Source of the DNA: Candidatus Manganitrophaceae bacterium
Lineage (GTDB): Bacteria; Nitrospirota; Nitrospiria; SBBL01; JAADHI01
Assembly: GCA_012960925.1 (NCBI GenBank)
Contig: DUAG01000011.1
Location: 95,325-159,324 of the forward strand
Length of the DNA: 64,000 bases
Reading direction: 5' to 3'
The position numbers and the translations under genes were made by a program. Position 1 is the stretch's first letter; each line of letters starts with the position of its first letter. The notes beneath the pieces were generated by a model. The model was given only the letters and a program-made list of their open reading frames with translations. It was not told the DNA's origin and searched no databases. Shown in pieces: positions 43,849 through 53,394 of the stretch.

Positions 43849-44646
43849 CTAAGACCTGAGGGCTTGTTTTAAGGAAGACACAAATCCGGACAGGCGTAAA
43901 AGATAGTCGGAATCACTTGATGCCGTTTCGATGATTCTCACCAAAGCACTTCCGACGATGACGGCATCGGCTTCCAACCCGATCTTTTTGGCGTCTTCAG
44001 GCGTTGAGATCCCAAACCCAACAGCGACCGGTTTCTCCGTCAGCGATTTGATCTGACGGACTCTCTCGCCAATACTATTTTTTCCCTTCAATTCCGAACC
44101 GGTGACTCCGGTGAGCGGAACATAATAAAGAAACCCCGTCACCACTTTGATGATTTTCTCAAGTCGTTCAAGAGGTGTCGTCGGTGCGGCCAGAAAGATC
44201 TGGTCGATGCACGTCTTTCGTGACTGCAGGATAAAATCAGCGGCCTCTTCGGGAGGAAGATCCGGAACAATCAACCCATCCACTCCCGCACGCTTGGCCT
44301 CTTTAAAAAAAGACTCAATACCGAAGGCATAGATTGGATTGCAATAGCTCATGAGAATCAACGGGATCTTTGTCTGCCGTCTAAGGTTTGCAACAAGGTC
44401 CAGAACCTTCCTGACGTTAACCCCCTGTCGAAGGGCACGCTCAGATGCCTTTTGAATGGTCGGACCATCCGCAATCGGGTCGGAAAAGGGGATGCCGATT
44501 TCAACCAGGTCGGCGCCTCCTTTCTCTATCTCCAGGATAATCTTTGCGCTCTCTTCCAGACTCGGATCGCCTGCCATCACATAGGCGATCAGGCCTTTCT
44601 CCCTTTTAGCCTGGACCTTTCTCAAGGCGGCCTCGATTCGGCTCAT
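43849..44646 (-). CDS. trpA: Tryptophan synthase alpha chain
   Basis: TrpA cleaves indole-3-glycerol phosphate to indole, which is channelled to TrpB. The 265-residue protein carries the catalytic Glu in DLVEIGIPFSDPIADGPTIQ and Asp in GVDGLIVPDLPPEEA. Phosphate-binding GFGISTPEDA and VIVGSALVRII are present. It is the last trp gene, separated from trpB by a 177-nt gap that holds a family 1 repeat. Confidence 0.97.
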   Translation of the reverse strand: MSRIEAALRKVQAKREKGLIAYVMAGDPSLEESAKIILEIEKGGADLVEIGIPFSDPIADGPTIQKASERALRQGVNVRKVLDLVANLRRQTKIPLILMSYCNPIYAFGIESFFKEAKRAGVDGLIVPDLPPEEAADFILQSRKTCIDQIFLAAPTTPLERLEKIIKVVTGFLYYVPLTGVTGSELKGKNSIGERVRQIKSLTEKPVAVGFGISTPEDAKKIGLEADAVIVGSALVRIIETASSDSDYLLRLSGFVSSLKQALRS

Positions 44647-44685
44647 TCTGTACTCCCTTTTACTCTAAGATATTCATTCAATCCG

Positions 44686-44828
44686 TGTAACGATTCAGCA
44701 TGCCTAGATTTACTTTCAGGGTAAGGCGCGAGAAGCGCAGACCCGCAGCGTAGGGATCACTACGCGAGGATTCAAGTACCACAGCAACGCTTCCATGGAG
44801 GTAAAGATCGGAGTGTTGGGTCGTTACA
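44686..44828 (+). repeat. Family 1 inverted-repeat element, copy 4 (trpB-trpA gap)
   Basis: The ends are TGTAACGATTCAGCATGCC and GTGTTGGGTCGTTACA. The trpB stop codon (44824-44826) is the TAA inside the terminal TGTAAC. The central hairpin is GCGTAG-ggatca-CTACGC, with different bases from copy 3 but the same pairing. Confidence 0.9.
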
Positions 44829-46011
44829 TAAAACCTTCCATTCGGGACAACTGATCCACATCTTTGTCTCCCCGACCGGATAGGTTGAGGACAACAATCT
44901 GTCCCTTGGGGAGGGAGGGCGCCAGCTTCACCAGGTAGGCCACCGCATGCGCAGACTCCAGGGCGGGGAGGATGCCTTCCGCCTCGGCCAGCAGGCGAAA
45001 GGCCGACAAGGCCTCATCGTCCGTGACAGAAGTGTATTCGATCCGCTGTTTGTCCCGGTAATAACTATGTTCCGGACCGACCGCCGCATAGTCCAAGCCG
45101 GCTGAGATCGAATGGGTTGCCTGAATCTGACCATCAGCATCCTGCAACAGGGTTGTCATCGTTCCGTGGAGGACACCCAGGGTCCCGGTGGCAAACCGGG
45201 CCGCGTGTTTTCCAGTTTCGATACCCAGGCCGCCCGCCTCCACCCCAATCATCCGAATTGCGGGCTCGGAGAGAAAAGGAGTGAAGAGACCAATCGCATT
45301 GCTTCCTCCCCCGATACAGGCAATCATGACATCTGGAAAGCGTCCCTCGGTGCGCAGGATCTGCTCCCGCGCCTCCTGACCGATGACCGACTGGAAATCC
45401 CGGATCATCATCGGATAAGGATGCGGTCCCAGAACCGACCCGAGGATATAATGGGTGTCCCGGACATTCGCCGTCCAGTCCCGTAAGGCCTCGCTGATCG
45501 CATCTTTTAATGTTCTGCTCCCGGCATCAACGGCGGTGACCTTCGCCCCGAGCAGGCGCATCCGGAAGACATTGAGTTCCTGGCGTTTCATGTCCTCCGT
45601 CCCCATATAAACCTCACAATTTAGACCGAAACGGGCCGCCGCGGTCGCGGTGGCCACACCATGTTGACCGGCTCCGGTCTCGGCAATCACCCGGTTCTTT
45701 CCCATTTCCTCTGCGAGCAGGATCTGTCCAAGGGTATTATTGATTTTGTGGGCACCGGTATGACAAAGGTCTTCCCTTTTCAGATAAATCTTCAGACCGC
45801 CGAGGTGCTCCGAAAGACGTGGGGCAAAGTAAAGGGGGGTCGGACGACCGACAAAATGCTTCAGGATATCCGCCAGCTTTTTCTTGAATACCGGTTTTCG
45901 ACGAACCGACTGATAAACCGTTTCCAATTCCTGAAGGGCCGGCATCAAGGTCTCGGCAACATATCTCCCGCCATAGGGGCCGAAGCGGCCCTTCTTATTC
46001 GGAAGAAGCAT
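44824..46011 (-). CDS. trpB: Tryptophan synthase beta chain
   Basis: This PLP enzyme condenses indole and serine to tryptophan. The 395-residue protein has the cofactor lysine in [17 protein letters not shown] (HTGAHKIN), the phosphate-binding [11 protein letters not shown], and the catalytic-Glu loop [12 protein letters not shown]. The beginning [17 protein letters not shown] is standard for the TrpB1 class. It overlaps trpF by 17 nt. Its stop codon is provided by the repeat element downstream. Confidence 0.98.
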   Translation of the reverse strand: MLLPNKKGRFGPYGGRYVAETLMPALQELETVYQSVRRKPVFKKKLADILKHFVGRPTPLYFAPRLSEHLGGLKIYLKREDLCHTGAHKINNTLGQILLAEEMGKNRVIAETGAGQHGVATATAAARFGLNCEVYMGTEDMKRQELNVFRMRLLGAKVTAVDAGSRTLKDAISEALRDWTANVRDTHYILGSVLGPHPYPMMIRDFQSVIGQEAREQILRTEGRFPDVMIACIGGGSNAIGLFTPFLSEPAIRMIGVEAGGLGIETGKHAARFATGTLGVLHGTMTTLLQDADGQIQATHSISAGLDYAAVGPEHSYYRDKQRIEYTSVTDDEALSAFRLLAEAEGILPALESAHAVAYLVKLAPSLPKGQIVVLNLSGRGDKDVDQLSRMEGFM

Positions 46012-46636
46012 GAGTCTCCTTCATTTCTTTTGCCGCTTTGATAAACGCTTTCAACTTAAGATGATCTTTCTTCCCCGGACGCATCTCCACCCCGCTGCTC
46101 ACATCAACACCATACGGCCTGACCTTCTCAATCGCGGTCTGAACATTTTCGGGCGTTAAACCACCGGCAAGAATAACCTTTCCAAAGCGTTTTGCCTTGG
46201 CAGCGATATCCCAATCGAACGAAACGCCACTCCCGCCAAGAACCTCCTCCCGGTAGGTATCGAGAAGAAAGGCCCGGACCGGACCGGGAGGGACGACATC
46301 GAGGCTTTTCTCATCCTGAACACGAATCACCTGAATGATCCTCCTTGGAAAGTCGAACGAGATCTCTTTGGGAAAGGCCCCATACAGCTGGATCAGATCA
46401 ATCGCACACCGATCAATTACAGACTGCATCCCCTTTCCCGCCGAATTAAAAACGCCAACCGTGGTCACAAACGGCGGGAGTTTGGAGGTTATCTCAGCAA
46501 CATCCTCAAACGAAACAAAGCGCGGACTCTCGGGCACAAAGATAAAACCGACGGCATCCGCCCCATATTCAACAGCGGCCAGCGCATCTTCTAAATTTGT
46601 CAAACCACAGATCTTGACCTTCATTTTACTCTCCAA
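45995..46636 (-). CDS. trpF: Phosphoribosylanthranilate isomerase
   Basis: TrpF performs the Amadori rearrangement of phosphoribosylanthranilate. The 213-residue TIM barrel shows [20 protein letters not shown] with the catalytic Cys, [28 protein letters not shown] and [11 protein letters not shown], with GVDVSSGVE at the end. The start overlaps trpC by 11 nt. Confidence 0.97.
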   Translation of the reverse strand: MESKMKVKICGLTNLEDALAAVEYGADAVGFIFVPESPRFVSFEDVAEITSKLPPFVTTVGVFNSAGKGMQSVIDRCAIDLIQLYGAFPKEISFDFPRRIIQVIRVQDEKSLDVVPPGPVRAFLLDTYREEVLGGSGVSFDWDIAAKAKRFGKVILAGGLTPENVQTAIEKVRPYGVDVSSGVEMRPGKKDHLKLKAFIKAAKEMKETHASSE

Positions 46637-47408
46637 TGAGTTCCTTCATTTTTTTTCCGATGTCTTCCGATGCCATCAAGGACTCCCCCACCAGGATGGC
46701 ATCGATGCCCGCTTCCTGAAGTGCCTCGATATCTTTTCGTGAAGCAATCCCACTTTCGCTGACGAGGGTCCGCCCTTCCGGAACCTCTTTGAGCAGGCGA
46801 AACGTCGTCTCGAGGTTCGTCTCGAAGGTTTCCAGATTCCGATTATTGATCCCGATCATCGGCGCCCACTCAACAATCATCTCTAACTCTTTCTCAGTAT
46901 GCACTTCAACCAAAACATCCAGAGTAAGTTCCCTCGCCAGATCAAAGTAATCTTTCACCTCCGATTTCTCCAACAGGGCCGCAATCAAGAGAATAGCATC
47001 GGCACCCCAGGCACGGCCCTCATAAACCTGAATCGCATCAATGATAAAATCCTTCTTTAAAAGCGGAAGAGAGACCTTCGACCGCACCGCCTTAAGCGTG
47101 GCAGGGTTTCCAAGAAAAAAATGTTCTTCCGTGAGGATGGACAGGGCGGCAGCGCCCCCGTCTTCGTAGATTTGTGCAATCTCAAGTGGATCGAACCTCT
47201 CCCGGATAATCCCTTTCGACGGCGAGGCCTTCTTGATCTCAGCGATCAAGCTCGGCCAACCGTGGTCCTTAGCGGACAGCGCCTTTTGGAAAGGGCGCGT
47301 CGGTTCAGCATCTCCAATCCGTGATCGAAGTTCCCTGAGGGCGGCCCGGCTTAAGCGACCAGCGACCTCTTCACGCTTCACCTTGACGATCTCGTCTAAA
47401 AAGCGCAT
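46626..47408 (-). CDS. trpC: Indole-3-glycerol phosphate synthase
   Basis: TrpC closes the indole ring. The 260-residue TIM barrel has IAEIKKASPSKGIIRERFDP, VLTEEHFFLG-type LSILTEEHFFLGN, LPLLKKDFIIDAIQVYE with the catalytic lysine, IGINNRNLETFETNL and VSESGIASRKDI. It is a single-function protein, not a TrpCF fusion, and follows trpD by 5 nt. Confidence 0.97.
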   Translation of the reverse strand: MRFLDEIVKVKREEVAGRLSRAALRELRSRIGDAEPTRPFQKALSAKDHGWPSLIAEIKKASPSKGIIRERFDPLEIAQIYEDGGAAALSILTEEHFFLGNPATLKAVRSKVSLPLLKKDFIIDAIQVYEGRAWGADAILLIAALLEKSEVKDYFDLARELTLDVLVEVHTEKELEMIVEWAPMIGINNRNLETFETNLETTFRLLKEVPEGRTLVSESGIASRKDIEALQEAGIDAILVGESLMASEDIGKKMKELIGE

Positions 47409-47413
47409 CGTCC

Positions 47414-48442
47414 TCAGCTTTCCGGTCGTGACGATTGATTTGTGATCTTTATCAGGCGATTGAGTTTTTCCAGCGCGCGACCGGAATCAATCGATTCAGC
47501 GGCCAGGGCCACCCCTTCCTGCAAAGTCTTCGCCTTCCCGACTGCCACAAACGCCGGAGCGGCATTCATCAAAACAACCTCGCGCCTCGCCCCTTTTTCG
47601 CCTCTCAAGACGGAGAGGAGGATCTCCGCGTTCTTTTCGGGACTCCCTCCCATCAGGTCTTTCAAGTCCCGATTGGAAAACTGAAAGTCTTTCGGCTCAA
47701 GCGTATAGGCCGCGACCCGCCCTTCTTTTCCTTCTGAAATACGGCTTCTTCCGGAAACCGTGATCTCATCCAGTCCATCCATCCCATGCACGATAAAACA
47801 GTGACGGGTTCCGAGATTGACAAGAACCTGTGCCAGAAGATCGGTCAGTTCCTCCGAAAAAACGCCCAGGACCTGAACCGATGCCCGGGCCGGATTGGTC
47901 AAAGGGCCAAGAATATTAAATATCGTCCGTATACCGGTCTCCCTGCGAGGAATCATGGCATGCTTCATCGCCCCGTGAAAGAGCGGCGCGAAGAGAAAAC
48001 CAACGCCGAGCTCATTGACACAGCGCTCCACCTCATCCGGCGGAAGATCAATCCGAACGCCCAGCGACTTCAGAACATCGGCACTTCCGCAGGAACTTGA
48101 GACAGAGCGGTTGCCATGTTTCGCCACTGTCACCCCCGCCCCGGCCACCACAAAGGCCACAGTGGTCGAGATATTAAAGGTATTCATTCGGTCTCCGCCG
48201 GTCCCGCAGGTATCGACCACCAGGGGATCATCAACCCGGACCAGGGTCGCTTTCTCCCGCATCACCCGCGCTGACCCGGTAATCTCCGCGACGGTTTCTC
48301 CCTTCATCCGGAGCGCCGTGATATAGCAGGCGATCTGGGATGGAGTTGCGGTCCCCTCCATGATCTCGCGCATCGCCCCTTCCGCTTCGGCCTCCGTCAG
48401 ATCAACACGCTCGACCACCTTGCTGATTACCTCTTTAATCAT
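47414..48442 (-). CDS. trpD: Anthranilate phosphoribosyltransferase
   Basis: TrpD joins anthranilate to PRPP. The 342-residue protein has the PRPP loop [38 protein letters not shown], the metal motif near [14 protein letters not shown] and [11 protein letters not shown]. It is stand-alone, not fused to TrpG, and lies 30 nt after trpG. Confidence 0.97.
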   Translation of the reverse strand: MIKEVISKVVERVDLTEAEAEGAMREIMEGTATPSQIACYITALRMKGETVAEITGSARVMREKATLVRVDDPLVVDTCGTGGDRMNTFNISTTVAFVVAGAGVTVAKHGNRSVSSSCGSADVLKSLGVRIDLPPDEVERCVNELGVGFLFAPLFHGAMKHAMIPRRETGIRTIFNILGPLTNPARASVQVLGVFSEELTDLLAQVLVNLGTRHCFIVHGMDGLDEITVSGRSRISEGKEGRVAAYTLEPKDFQFSNRDLKDLMGGSPEKNAEILLSVLRGEKGARREVVLMNAAPAFVAVGKAKTLQEGVALAAESIDSGRALEKLNRLIKITNQSSRPES

Positions 48443-48472
48443 GATCTCTCCTGGGATCTTTTCTTTCAGGTT

Positions 48473-49036
48473 TTATTTCTTCAGAAAATTTTTCAAAAGA
48501 TCTTTCCCGACTTCGGTCAGAATGGATTCCGGATGAAATTGCACCCCTTCAATGGGGGCCGTCTTGTGCCGGATTCCCATGAGTTCCCCTTCGTCAGTCC
48601 ATGCGGTGACCTCAAAAAGATCAGGGAGGTTCTCCCGCCTCAGGATAAGCGAATGATACCGGGTTGCCGGGAAGCGGACCGGAAGACCCAGATAAATCGA
48701 ACGACCATCATGCGAGATAATGGATGTTTTCCCATGCATCAGGCGGTCGGCGCGAATGACTTCACCGCCGAAGGCCTCTCCGATGGCCTGGTGTCCCAGA
48801 CAAACCCCCAAAATCGGGATATCCTGCCCGAACCGCCGGACCACCTCTATTGAGATTCCGGCATCCTTCGGGATCCCCGGACCCGGAGAAATGACAATCT
48901 TATCAGGGCGCATGCTATCAATCTCTTCCAGGGTGATCTGATCATTTCGATGGACGGCGATCTCTTCCCCCATCTCTCCCAGATATTGAACCAGGTTGTA
49001 GGTAAAAGAATCGTAATTGTCAATCACAAGCAGCAT
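48473..49036 (-). CDS. trpG: Anthranilate synthase glutamine amidotransferase component
   Basis: TrpG supplies ammonia to TrpE. The 187-residue class I amidotransferase has IDNYDSFTYNLVQYLGE, the nucleophile Cys in ILGVCLGHQAIGEAFGG, and His-Glu in EGVQFHPESILTE. It is possibly shared with aminodeoxychorismate synthase (PabA), as is common when only one copy exists. It is separated from trpE by 169 nt that hold a family 1 repeat. Confidence 0.97.
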   Translation of the reverse strand: MLLVIDNYDSFTYNLVQYLGEMGEEIAVHRNDQITLEEIDSMRPDKIVISPGPGIPKDAGISIEVVRRFGQDIPILGVCLGHQAIGEAFGGEVIRADRLMHGKTSIISHDGRSIYLGLPVRFPATRYHSLILRRENLPDLFEVTAWTDEGELMGIRHKTAPIEGVQFHPESILTEVGKDLLKNFLKK

Positions 49037-49071
49037 TTCTATTAAAACCTCAGATTATTATTTTTTAAATC

Positions 49072-49210
49072 CGTAACGGTTCAGATTGCCCGGATCAGGC
49101 TTCAGGGCAAGGCATGAGGAGCGTAGAACCGCAACGTATATTTACATGAGGATTCGAGCACCGCAACAACGCCGCCATGGCGCCTTAGACGGGTGAGCTA
49201 GACCGTTACA
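49072..49210 (+). repeat. Family 1 inverted-repeat element, copy 5 (trpE-trpG gap)
   Basis: It begins CGTAACGGTTCAGATTGCC and ends GAGCTAGACCGTTACA. The terminal TGTAAC read on the minus strand supplies the trpE stop codon (TAA, 49206-49208), as in the trpB-trpA gap. The centre is more eroded than in copies 3 and 4. Confidence 0.88.
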
Positions 49211-50687
49211 CTAAGCCGCGTTCCGCCAAGCTGATCGCCTCCAGCATCGCCCTGGCCTTGTTCATTGTTTCTTCATATTCACGGTCCGGATCGGAGTCGG
49301 CGACAATGCCGGCCGCCGCCTGTATGGTGGCCACATCCCCTTCAATAACAATGGTCCGGATAGTAATGCATGTATCCATGTTCCCCTGATAGCTGAAATA
49401 ACCAACCGCACCCGCATAGAGAGAGCGCCCTTCCGGCTCCAGTTCATCAATGATCTCCATCGCACGGATCTTCGGGGCTCCGGTCACGGTTCCCGCCGGA
49501 AAACAGGCGCTCAGGACGTCAAAAGCATCCTTTCCCGGGAGAAGTTTTCCGATCACGTTTGAGACGATGTGCATCACATGAGAGTAACGTTCGATCACCA
49601 TGACTTCATCGACCTTCACCGTCCCGTATTGGCAGACGCGGCCAACGTCGTTTCGGCCGAGATCAATCAGCATGACATGCTCGGCCCGTTCCTTTGGATC
49701 TGCAAGCAGCTCTTTTTCAAGGGACAAATCTTCTTCCGGTGACTGGCCACGCGGGCGCGTCCCGGCGATAGGCCTCAGCTCGACGCGCTCTCCCTCCAGA
49801 CGGACCAGAACCTCGGGCGAAGTTCCGACCATATGACGTTCACCCATATGGAGGTAAAACATGTAGGGAGAGGGATTGATGCTTCGAAGCGCCCGGTAAA
49901 CCATAAAGGGCTCGGCCTTTAGACGGCTTGAAAACCGCTGGGAAATCTGGACCTGAAAGATGTCTCCGGCCTTGATATATTCCTTGGCCGAAAGAACCGC
50001 CTTTTTGTATTGGTCCCGGGTGAAATTAGACTTAGGTGCTGCAACAGGCGCCTGCAAACCCCCCGGGGCCGGGGCCTGCGCCGGAAGCGGTTGCGCCAAA
50101 CGTCGAATCAAGGCGTCAATCTTTTCAATGGCCCTCTCATAAACAACCTTCAGATCGTCCTTCCCGATAAAGGCATTCGAGATCACCTTGATTCGGTGTT
50201 TGACGTTATCAAAGAGGAGGAGGGTGTCGGTCAACATAAAAAAAAAGTCCGGCATCGTCCGACCACCCTTCTTGAAGTGTAGCGGCTCAAAAAAACGGAC
50301 CATGTCGTAGCCAAGGGTTCCAACCGCCCCGCCAAAAAATCGCGGGAGTCCCTCAACTTCAACCGGTCGGTATTCCGCGAGCACCCGCTTTAAGACGAGA
50401 AGGGGATTGCCTTCGACCGTCGTAAGCTCGCATTTTCCATTTCGAATGATCGAGACAGAATGGCCCTCTCCCTTGACAACAACCGAGGGGGCCGTCCCCA
50501 GGAAGGAATATCGGCCCCACTTCTCGCCGCCCTCGACACTTTCAAGAAGATAGCCGTAATTCCCCTCTTTGATCTTCAGAAAAGCGGAAACAGGGGTCTC
50601 CGTATCGGCCAGAATCTCGCGATAAACCGGGATCAGGTTCCCTTTTTTGGCTTTTTCACAAAAGTCTTTAAACGAAGGAATGACCAT
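49206..50687 (-). CDS. trpE: Anthranilate synthase component I
   Basis: TrpE converts chorismate to anthranilate. The 493-residue protein has the N-terminal feedback-inhibition region with LLESVEGGEKWGRYSFLGT. The chorismate-binding core is present (FQVQISQRF, GTSPEVLVRLEG, RPIAGTRPRGQ, LIDLGRNDVGRV, FPAGTVTGAPKIRAMEII). It is first in the operon. No Trp-rich leader peptide or attenuator was seen in the 110 nt upstream. A TTGACA at 50737-50742 (minus strand) has only a poor -10 at the right distance. Confidence 0.97.
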   Translation of the reverse strand: MVIPSFKDFCEKAKKGNLIPVYREILADTETPVSAFLKIKEGNYGYLLESVEGGEKWGRYSFLGTAPSVVVKGEGHSVSIIRNGKCELTTVEGNPLLVLKRVLAEYRPVEVEGLPRFFGGAVGTLGYDMVRFFEPLHFKKGGRTMPDFFFMLTDTLLLFDNVKHRIKVISNAFIGKDDLKVVYERAIEKIDALIRRLAQPLPAQAPAPGGLQAPVAAPKSNFTRDQYKKAVLSAKEYIKAGDIFQVQISQRFSSRLKAEPFMVYRALRSINPSPYMFYLHMGERHMVGTSPEVLVRLEGERVELRPIAGTRPRGQSPEEDLSLEKELLADPKERAEHVMLIDLGRNDVGRVCQYGTVKVDEVMVIERYSHVMHIVSNVIGKLLPGKDAFDVLSACFPAGTVTGAPKIRAMEIIDELEPEGRSLYAGAVGYFSYQGNMDTCITIRTIVIEGDVATIQAAAGIVADSDPDREYEETMNKARAMLEAISLAERGLV

Positions 50688-50851
50688 GTAATCTCTCGTT
50701 CGGAAAAGGATTCACGCTACCATAGAGGCCAAAAATTGTCAATCATTCAACGGGCTTGCAAGAATTTCCAGCTTGCATCACATCCGAGGCTTGATAAAAT
50801 GAAATTCGCTTGTTAAACTCCTCCCAACTTGTTCATCAGGAGATATCCGTC

Positions 50852-52273
50852 TTGCCCAAACATATCCACATGATCGCCATCTGCGGCACCGGGATGGCGG
50901 CCCTGGCCGGGCTCTTGAAAAAAGCAGGGCATGAGGTCACCGGTTCCGATGCCCAGGTCTATCCCCCGATGAGTACCTTCCTCGAGAAGGCCGCGATTGT
51001 CTGCAAGAGCGGGTTTGCGCCGGATCATATTGATCCGGAAACCGATCTCGTGATTATCGGAAACGCCGTCGGAAAAGACAATCCGGAGGTTGTTGAGGCA
51101 CTGAAACGGAAGCTCCCTACGCTTTCGATGGCTGCGGCCGTGGAGGAATATTTTCTTAGGCCGCGGAAGTCCCTGGTGGTCGCCGGGACACATGGCAAGA
51201 CAACCACCTCCTCTATTTTGGGGTGGGTACTGACCTCTGCCGGATGCGATCCGAGCATGCTGATCGGCGGCTGGGTCCAGAATCTCAACAGCAACCATCG
51301 ACTTGGGGCGGGACCGCATTTTGTGATTGAAGGGGATGAATATGATACCGCCTTCTTCGACAAAGGTCCTAAATTTCTCCATTACCACCCGCGCCATGCC
51401 ATCCTGACGAGTATTGAATTTGATCATGTCGACATCTTCTCAGACCTCAAAGCCGTGAAGGCGGTCTTTCAGAAATTTGTCCGGCTCCTCCCGCCGGATG
51501 GGTTTTTATTGGCCGGAGCCGGAGATGAAGCCATTGATGAGGTCACACAAAACCTGCGCTGTCGAGTCGAACGATACGGCACAGAGATGGACGATAACGC
51601 ACAGGCAAACAAGATGGATTGGCTGGCCGAGGGCATCCAGGTTGCGGGGGGTCTGATCCGTTTTGATGTCTCCTATCATCAGAAGAGACTGGGGAGCATC
51701 GAGAGCCCCCTTTTCGGTCGGCACAATATCAAAAACACCCTGGCCGTCATCGCGCTCAGCCATCACCTCGGTCTTTCCTGGGAAAAGATCCAGGAGGGGA
51801 TTAAAAGCTTTAAAGGCGTAAAACGACGACAGGAGATTGTCGGCATCGCCAGAGATATTATCATCATGGACGATTTTGCCCACCATCCGACCGCCATCTC
51901 AGAAACCCTGGCCTCTCTCCGCCTGCGGTATCCCACCCGACGGATCTGGGTCGTCTTTGAACCCAGATCGGCGTCGAGCCGACGTAATATTTTTCAGGAC
52001 GCCTTTGTAGAAGCCTTTAAGAAAGCCGACCGGATTGTTCTGGCCCGGCCCTTTGCCCTGGAAAAACTCCCTCCGGACGAGCGACTGAATCCTGATAAAA
52101 TTATTGGAGATCTGACGCGTGCGGGGGAAAAAGCGTTCTTCATCCCGACACCGGAAGAGATCATTTCTGAACTTTCCGGCCAACTTCAAGCTGGTGATCT
52201 GGTTTGCATCATGTCCAGCGGCGGGTTCGGAGGCATTCACCAGAAACTCCTTTCGCAGTTACAATCTTCATGA
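50852..52273 (+). CDS. mpl: UDP-N-acetylmuramate:L-Ala-gamma-D-Glu-meso-DAP ligase
   Basis: Mpl reattaches recycled murein tripeptide to UDP-MurNAc. From the TTG at 50852, which has AGGAG nine bases upstream, the 473-residue protein begins PKHIHMIAICGTGMAALAGL. It has the ATP loop VAGTHGKTTTSSILGWVL, DDFAHHPTAI and the Mpl-type end VCIMSSGGFGGIHQKLL. An earlier TTG at 50810 lacks a good site. The stop overlaps the next start by 4 nt (ATGA). Confidence 0.93.
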   Translation: MPKHIHMIAICGTGMAALAGLLKKAGHEVTGSDAQVYPPMSTFLEKAAIVCKSGFAPDHIDPETDLVIIGNAVGKDNPEVVEALKRKLPTLSMAAAVEEYFLRPRKSLVVAGTHGKTTTSSILGWVLTSAGCDPSMLIGGWVQNLNSNHRLGAGPHFVIEGDEYDTAFFDKGPKFLHYHPRHAILTSIEFDHVDIFSDLKAVKAVFQKFVRLLPPDGFLLAGAGDEAIDEVTQNLRCRVERYGTEMDDNAQANKMDWLAEGIQVAGGLIRFDVSYHQKRLGSIESPLFGRHNIKNTLAVIALSHHLGLSWEKIQEGIKSFKGVKRRQEIVGIARDIIIMDDFAHHPTAISETLASLRLRYPTRRIWVVFEPRSASSRRNIFQDAFVEAFKKADRIVLARPFALEKLPPDERLNPDKIIGDLTRAGEKAFFIPTPEEIISELSGQLQAGDLVCIMSSGGFGGIHQKLLSQLQSS

Positions 52274-53394
52274 AACCCTTTGCCGCAACGACAGAAAAGA
52301 TGAAAGAAGGCCTCTCAACAAAGGTCTTCCCGGGAGGGGTCTTACTGATCCATCATCGGGGAAAAGTCGTTTATCACAAGGCCTTTGGTCACGCCTCACT
52401 CCTTCCTGAAAAAAAACCAATGAAACGCAATACCCTCTTTGATCTCGCCTCCCTGACCAAACCGCTGGCGACTAGCGCCATCCTTCTCCTCATGATCCAG
52501 GAGGAAGGGATAAGCCTCAAGGACCCGCTGACCCGATTTATCCCTGGCTTTACGCGCGGCCCAAAAAGAGAGATCACCCTAAGCCACCTCCTAACCCACT
52601 CCTCCGGACTCCCCGATTGGAAGCCCTATTTCCAGACGATTGCAAGGCGGGCAAAAAAAGAATCCGGCTTTCTCGGGTCATCTGAGGCCAAAGCAGCCGT
52701 TTACACACTGGCCCGGAAGGAGCCGCTTATCTCCGCCCCCGGAGAGGTCAGCCGCTACAGCGATATCGGATTTATGCTTCTGGGAGAGATCATTGAGAAG
52801 GTTGGAGAGGCATCTCTTCACCGGATCTGTTCCCGGCGCCTCTTTTCAAAGATCCCTTGCAGGGAAACCTTTTTCATCAATCAGGGCCGTCGGCCTGTCG
52901 CCGCCCGAAACAGGGACTTCGCGGCGACGGAAGACTCCGCACGGCGGAAAAGGGTTGTCTGTGGCATTGTCCATGATGACAACACCTACGCGATGGGAGG
53001 CGTCTCCGGCCACGCCGGTCTCTTCTCAACGGCAAAAGAAGTTTACCAACTGGTCCGGCTCTGGCTTGATGGACTCCGAGGAGAAGGGATTTTCAACGCA
53101 GCCCTGGCAAAAAACTTTGTCACGTGTCAAAGAGGAAAAATGATCCCGGCGCGGTCTTCACGGGGCCTGGGTTGGGACACCCCCTCGCGACCCTCTTCCT
53201 CAGGTCGCCATTTTTCCAAATCAAGTTTCGGCCATCTGGGCTTCACGGGAACCTCGATCTGGGTCGATCCAACGACAGACCTCGCCGTCATCCTCCTGAC
53301 CAACCGCGTCCATCCGGACACAGCAAACGAACAGATCCGGGCTTTTCGCCCCGTTCTGCATAACATCATCTACCGGGAAGTGATCCATGCATAG
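52270..53394 (+). CDS. Serine hydrolase of the beta-lactamase/PBP (AmpC-like) family
   Basis: This 374-residue protein has the SxxK nucleophile in LFDLASLTKPLATSAIL (about residue 60) and a YSD second motif in VSRYSDIGFMLLGE. A conserved GHAGLFSTAKEVYQL and a C-terminal KTG-like region, GHLGFTGTSIWVD, follow. There is no signal peptide, so it is predicted to be cytoplasmic. It sits between mpl and ldcA with overlaps of 4 and 8 nt. A role on murein peptides, such as amidase or esterase, is likely, but the substrate is inferred from context only. Confidence 0.85.
   Translation: MKPFAATTEKMKEGLSTKVFPGGVLLIHHRGKVVYHKAFGHASLLPEKKPMKRNTLFDLASLTKPLATSAILLLMIQEEGISLKDPLTRFIPGFTRGPKREITLSHLLTHSSGLPDWKPYFQTIARRAKKESGFLGSSEAKAAVYTLARKEPLISAPGEVSRYSDIGFMLLGEIIEKVGEASLHRICSRRLFSKIPCRETFFINQGRRPVAARNRDFAATEDSARRKRVVCGIVHDDNTYAMGGVSGHAGLFSTAKEVYQLVRLWLDGLRGEGIFNAALAKNFVTCQRGKMIPARSSRGLGWDTPSRPSSSGRHFSKSSFGHLGFTGTSIWVDPTTDLAVILLTNRVHPDTANEQIRAFRPVLHNIIYREVIHA

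Noticed and set aside
44686..44828. Family 1 elements as integron attC sites
   Set aside because: The ends TAAC...GTTA and the stop-codon placement recall attC. However, TGTAAC breaks the RYYYAAC core, the arms pair continuously, and the copies lie in housekeeping loci.
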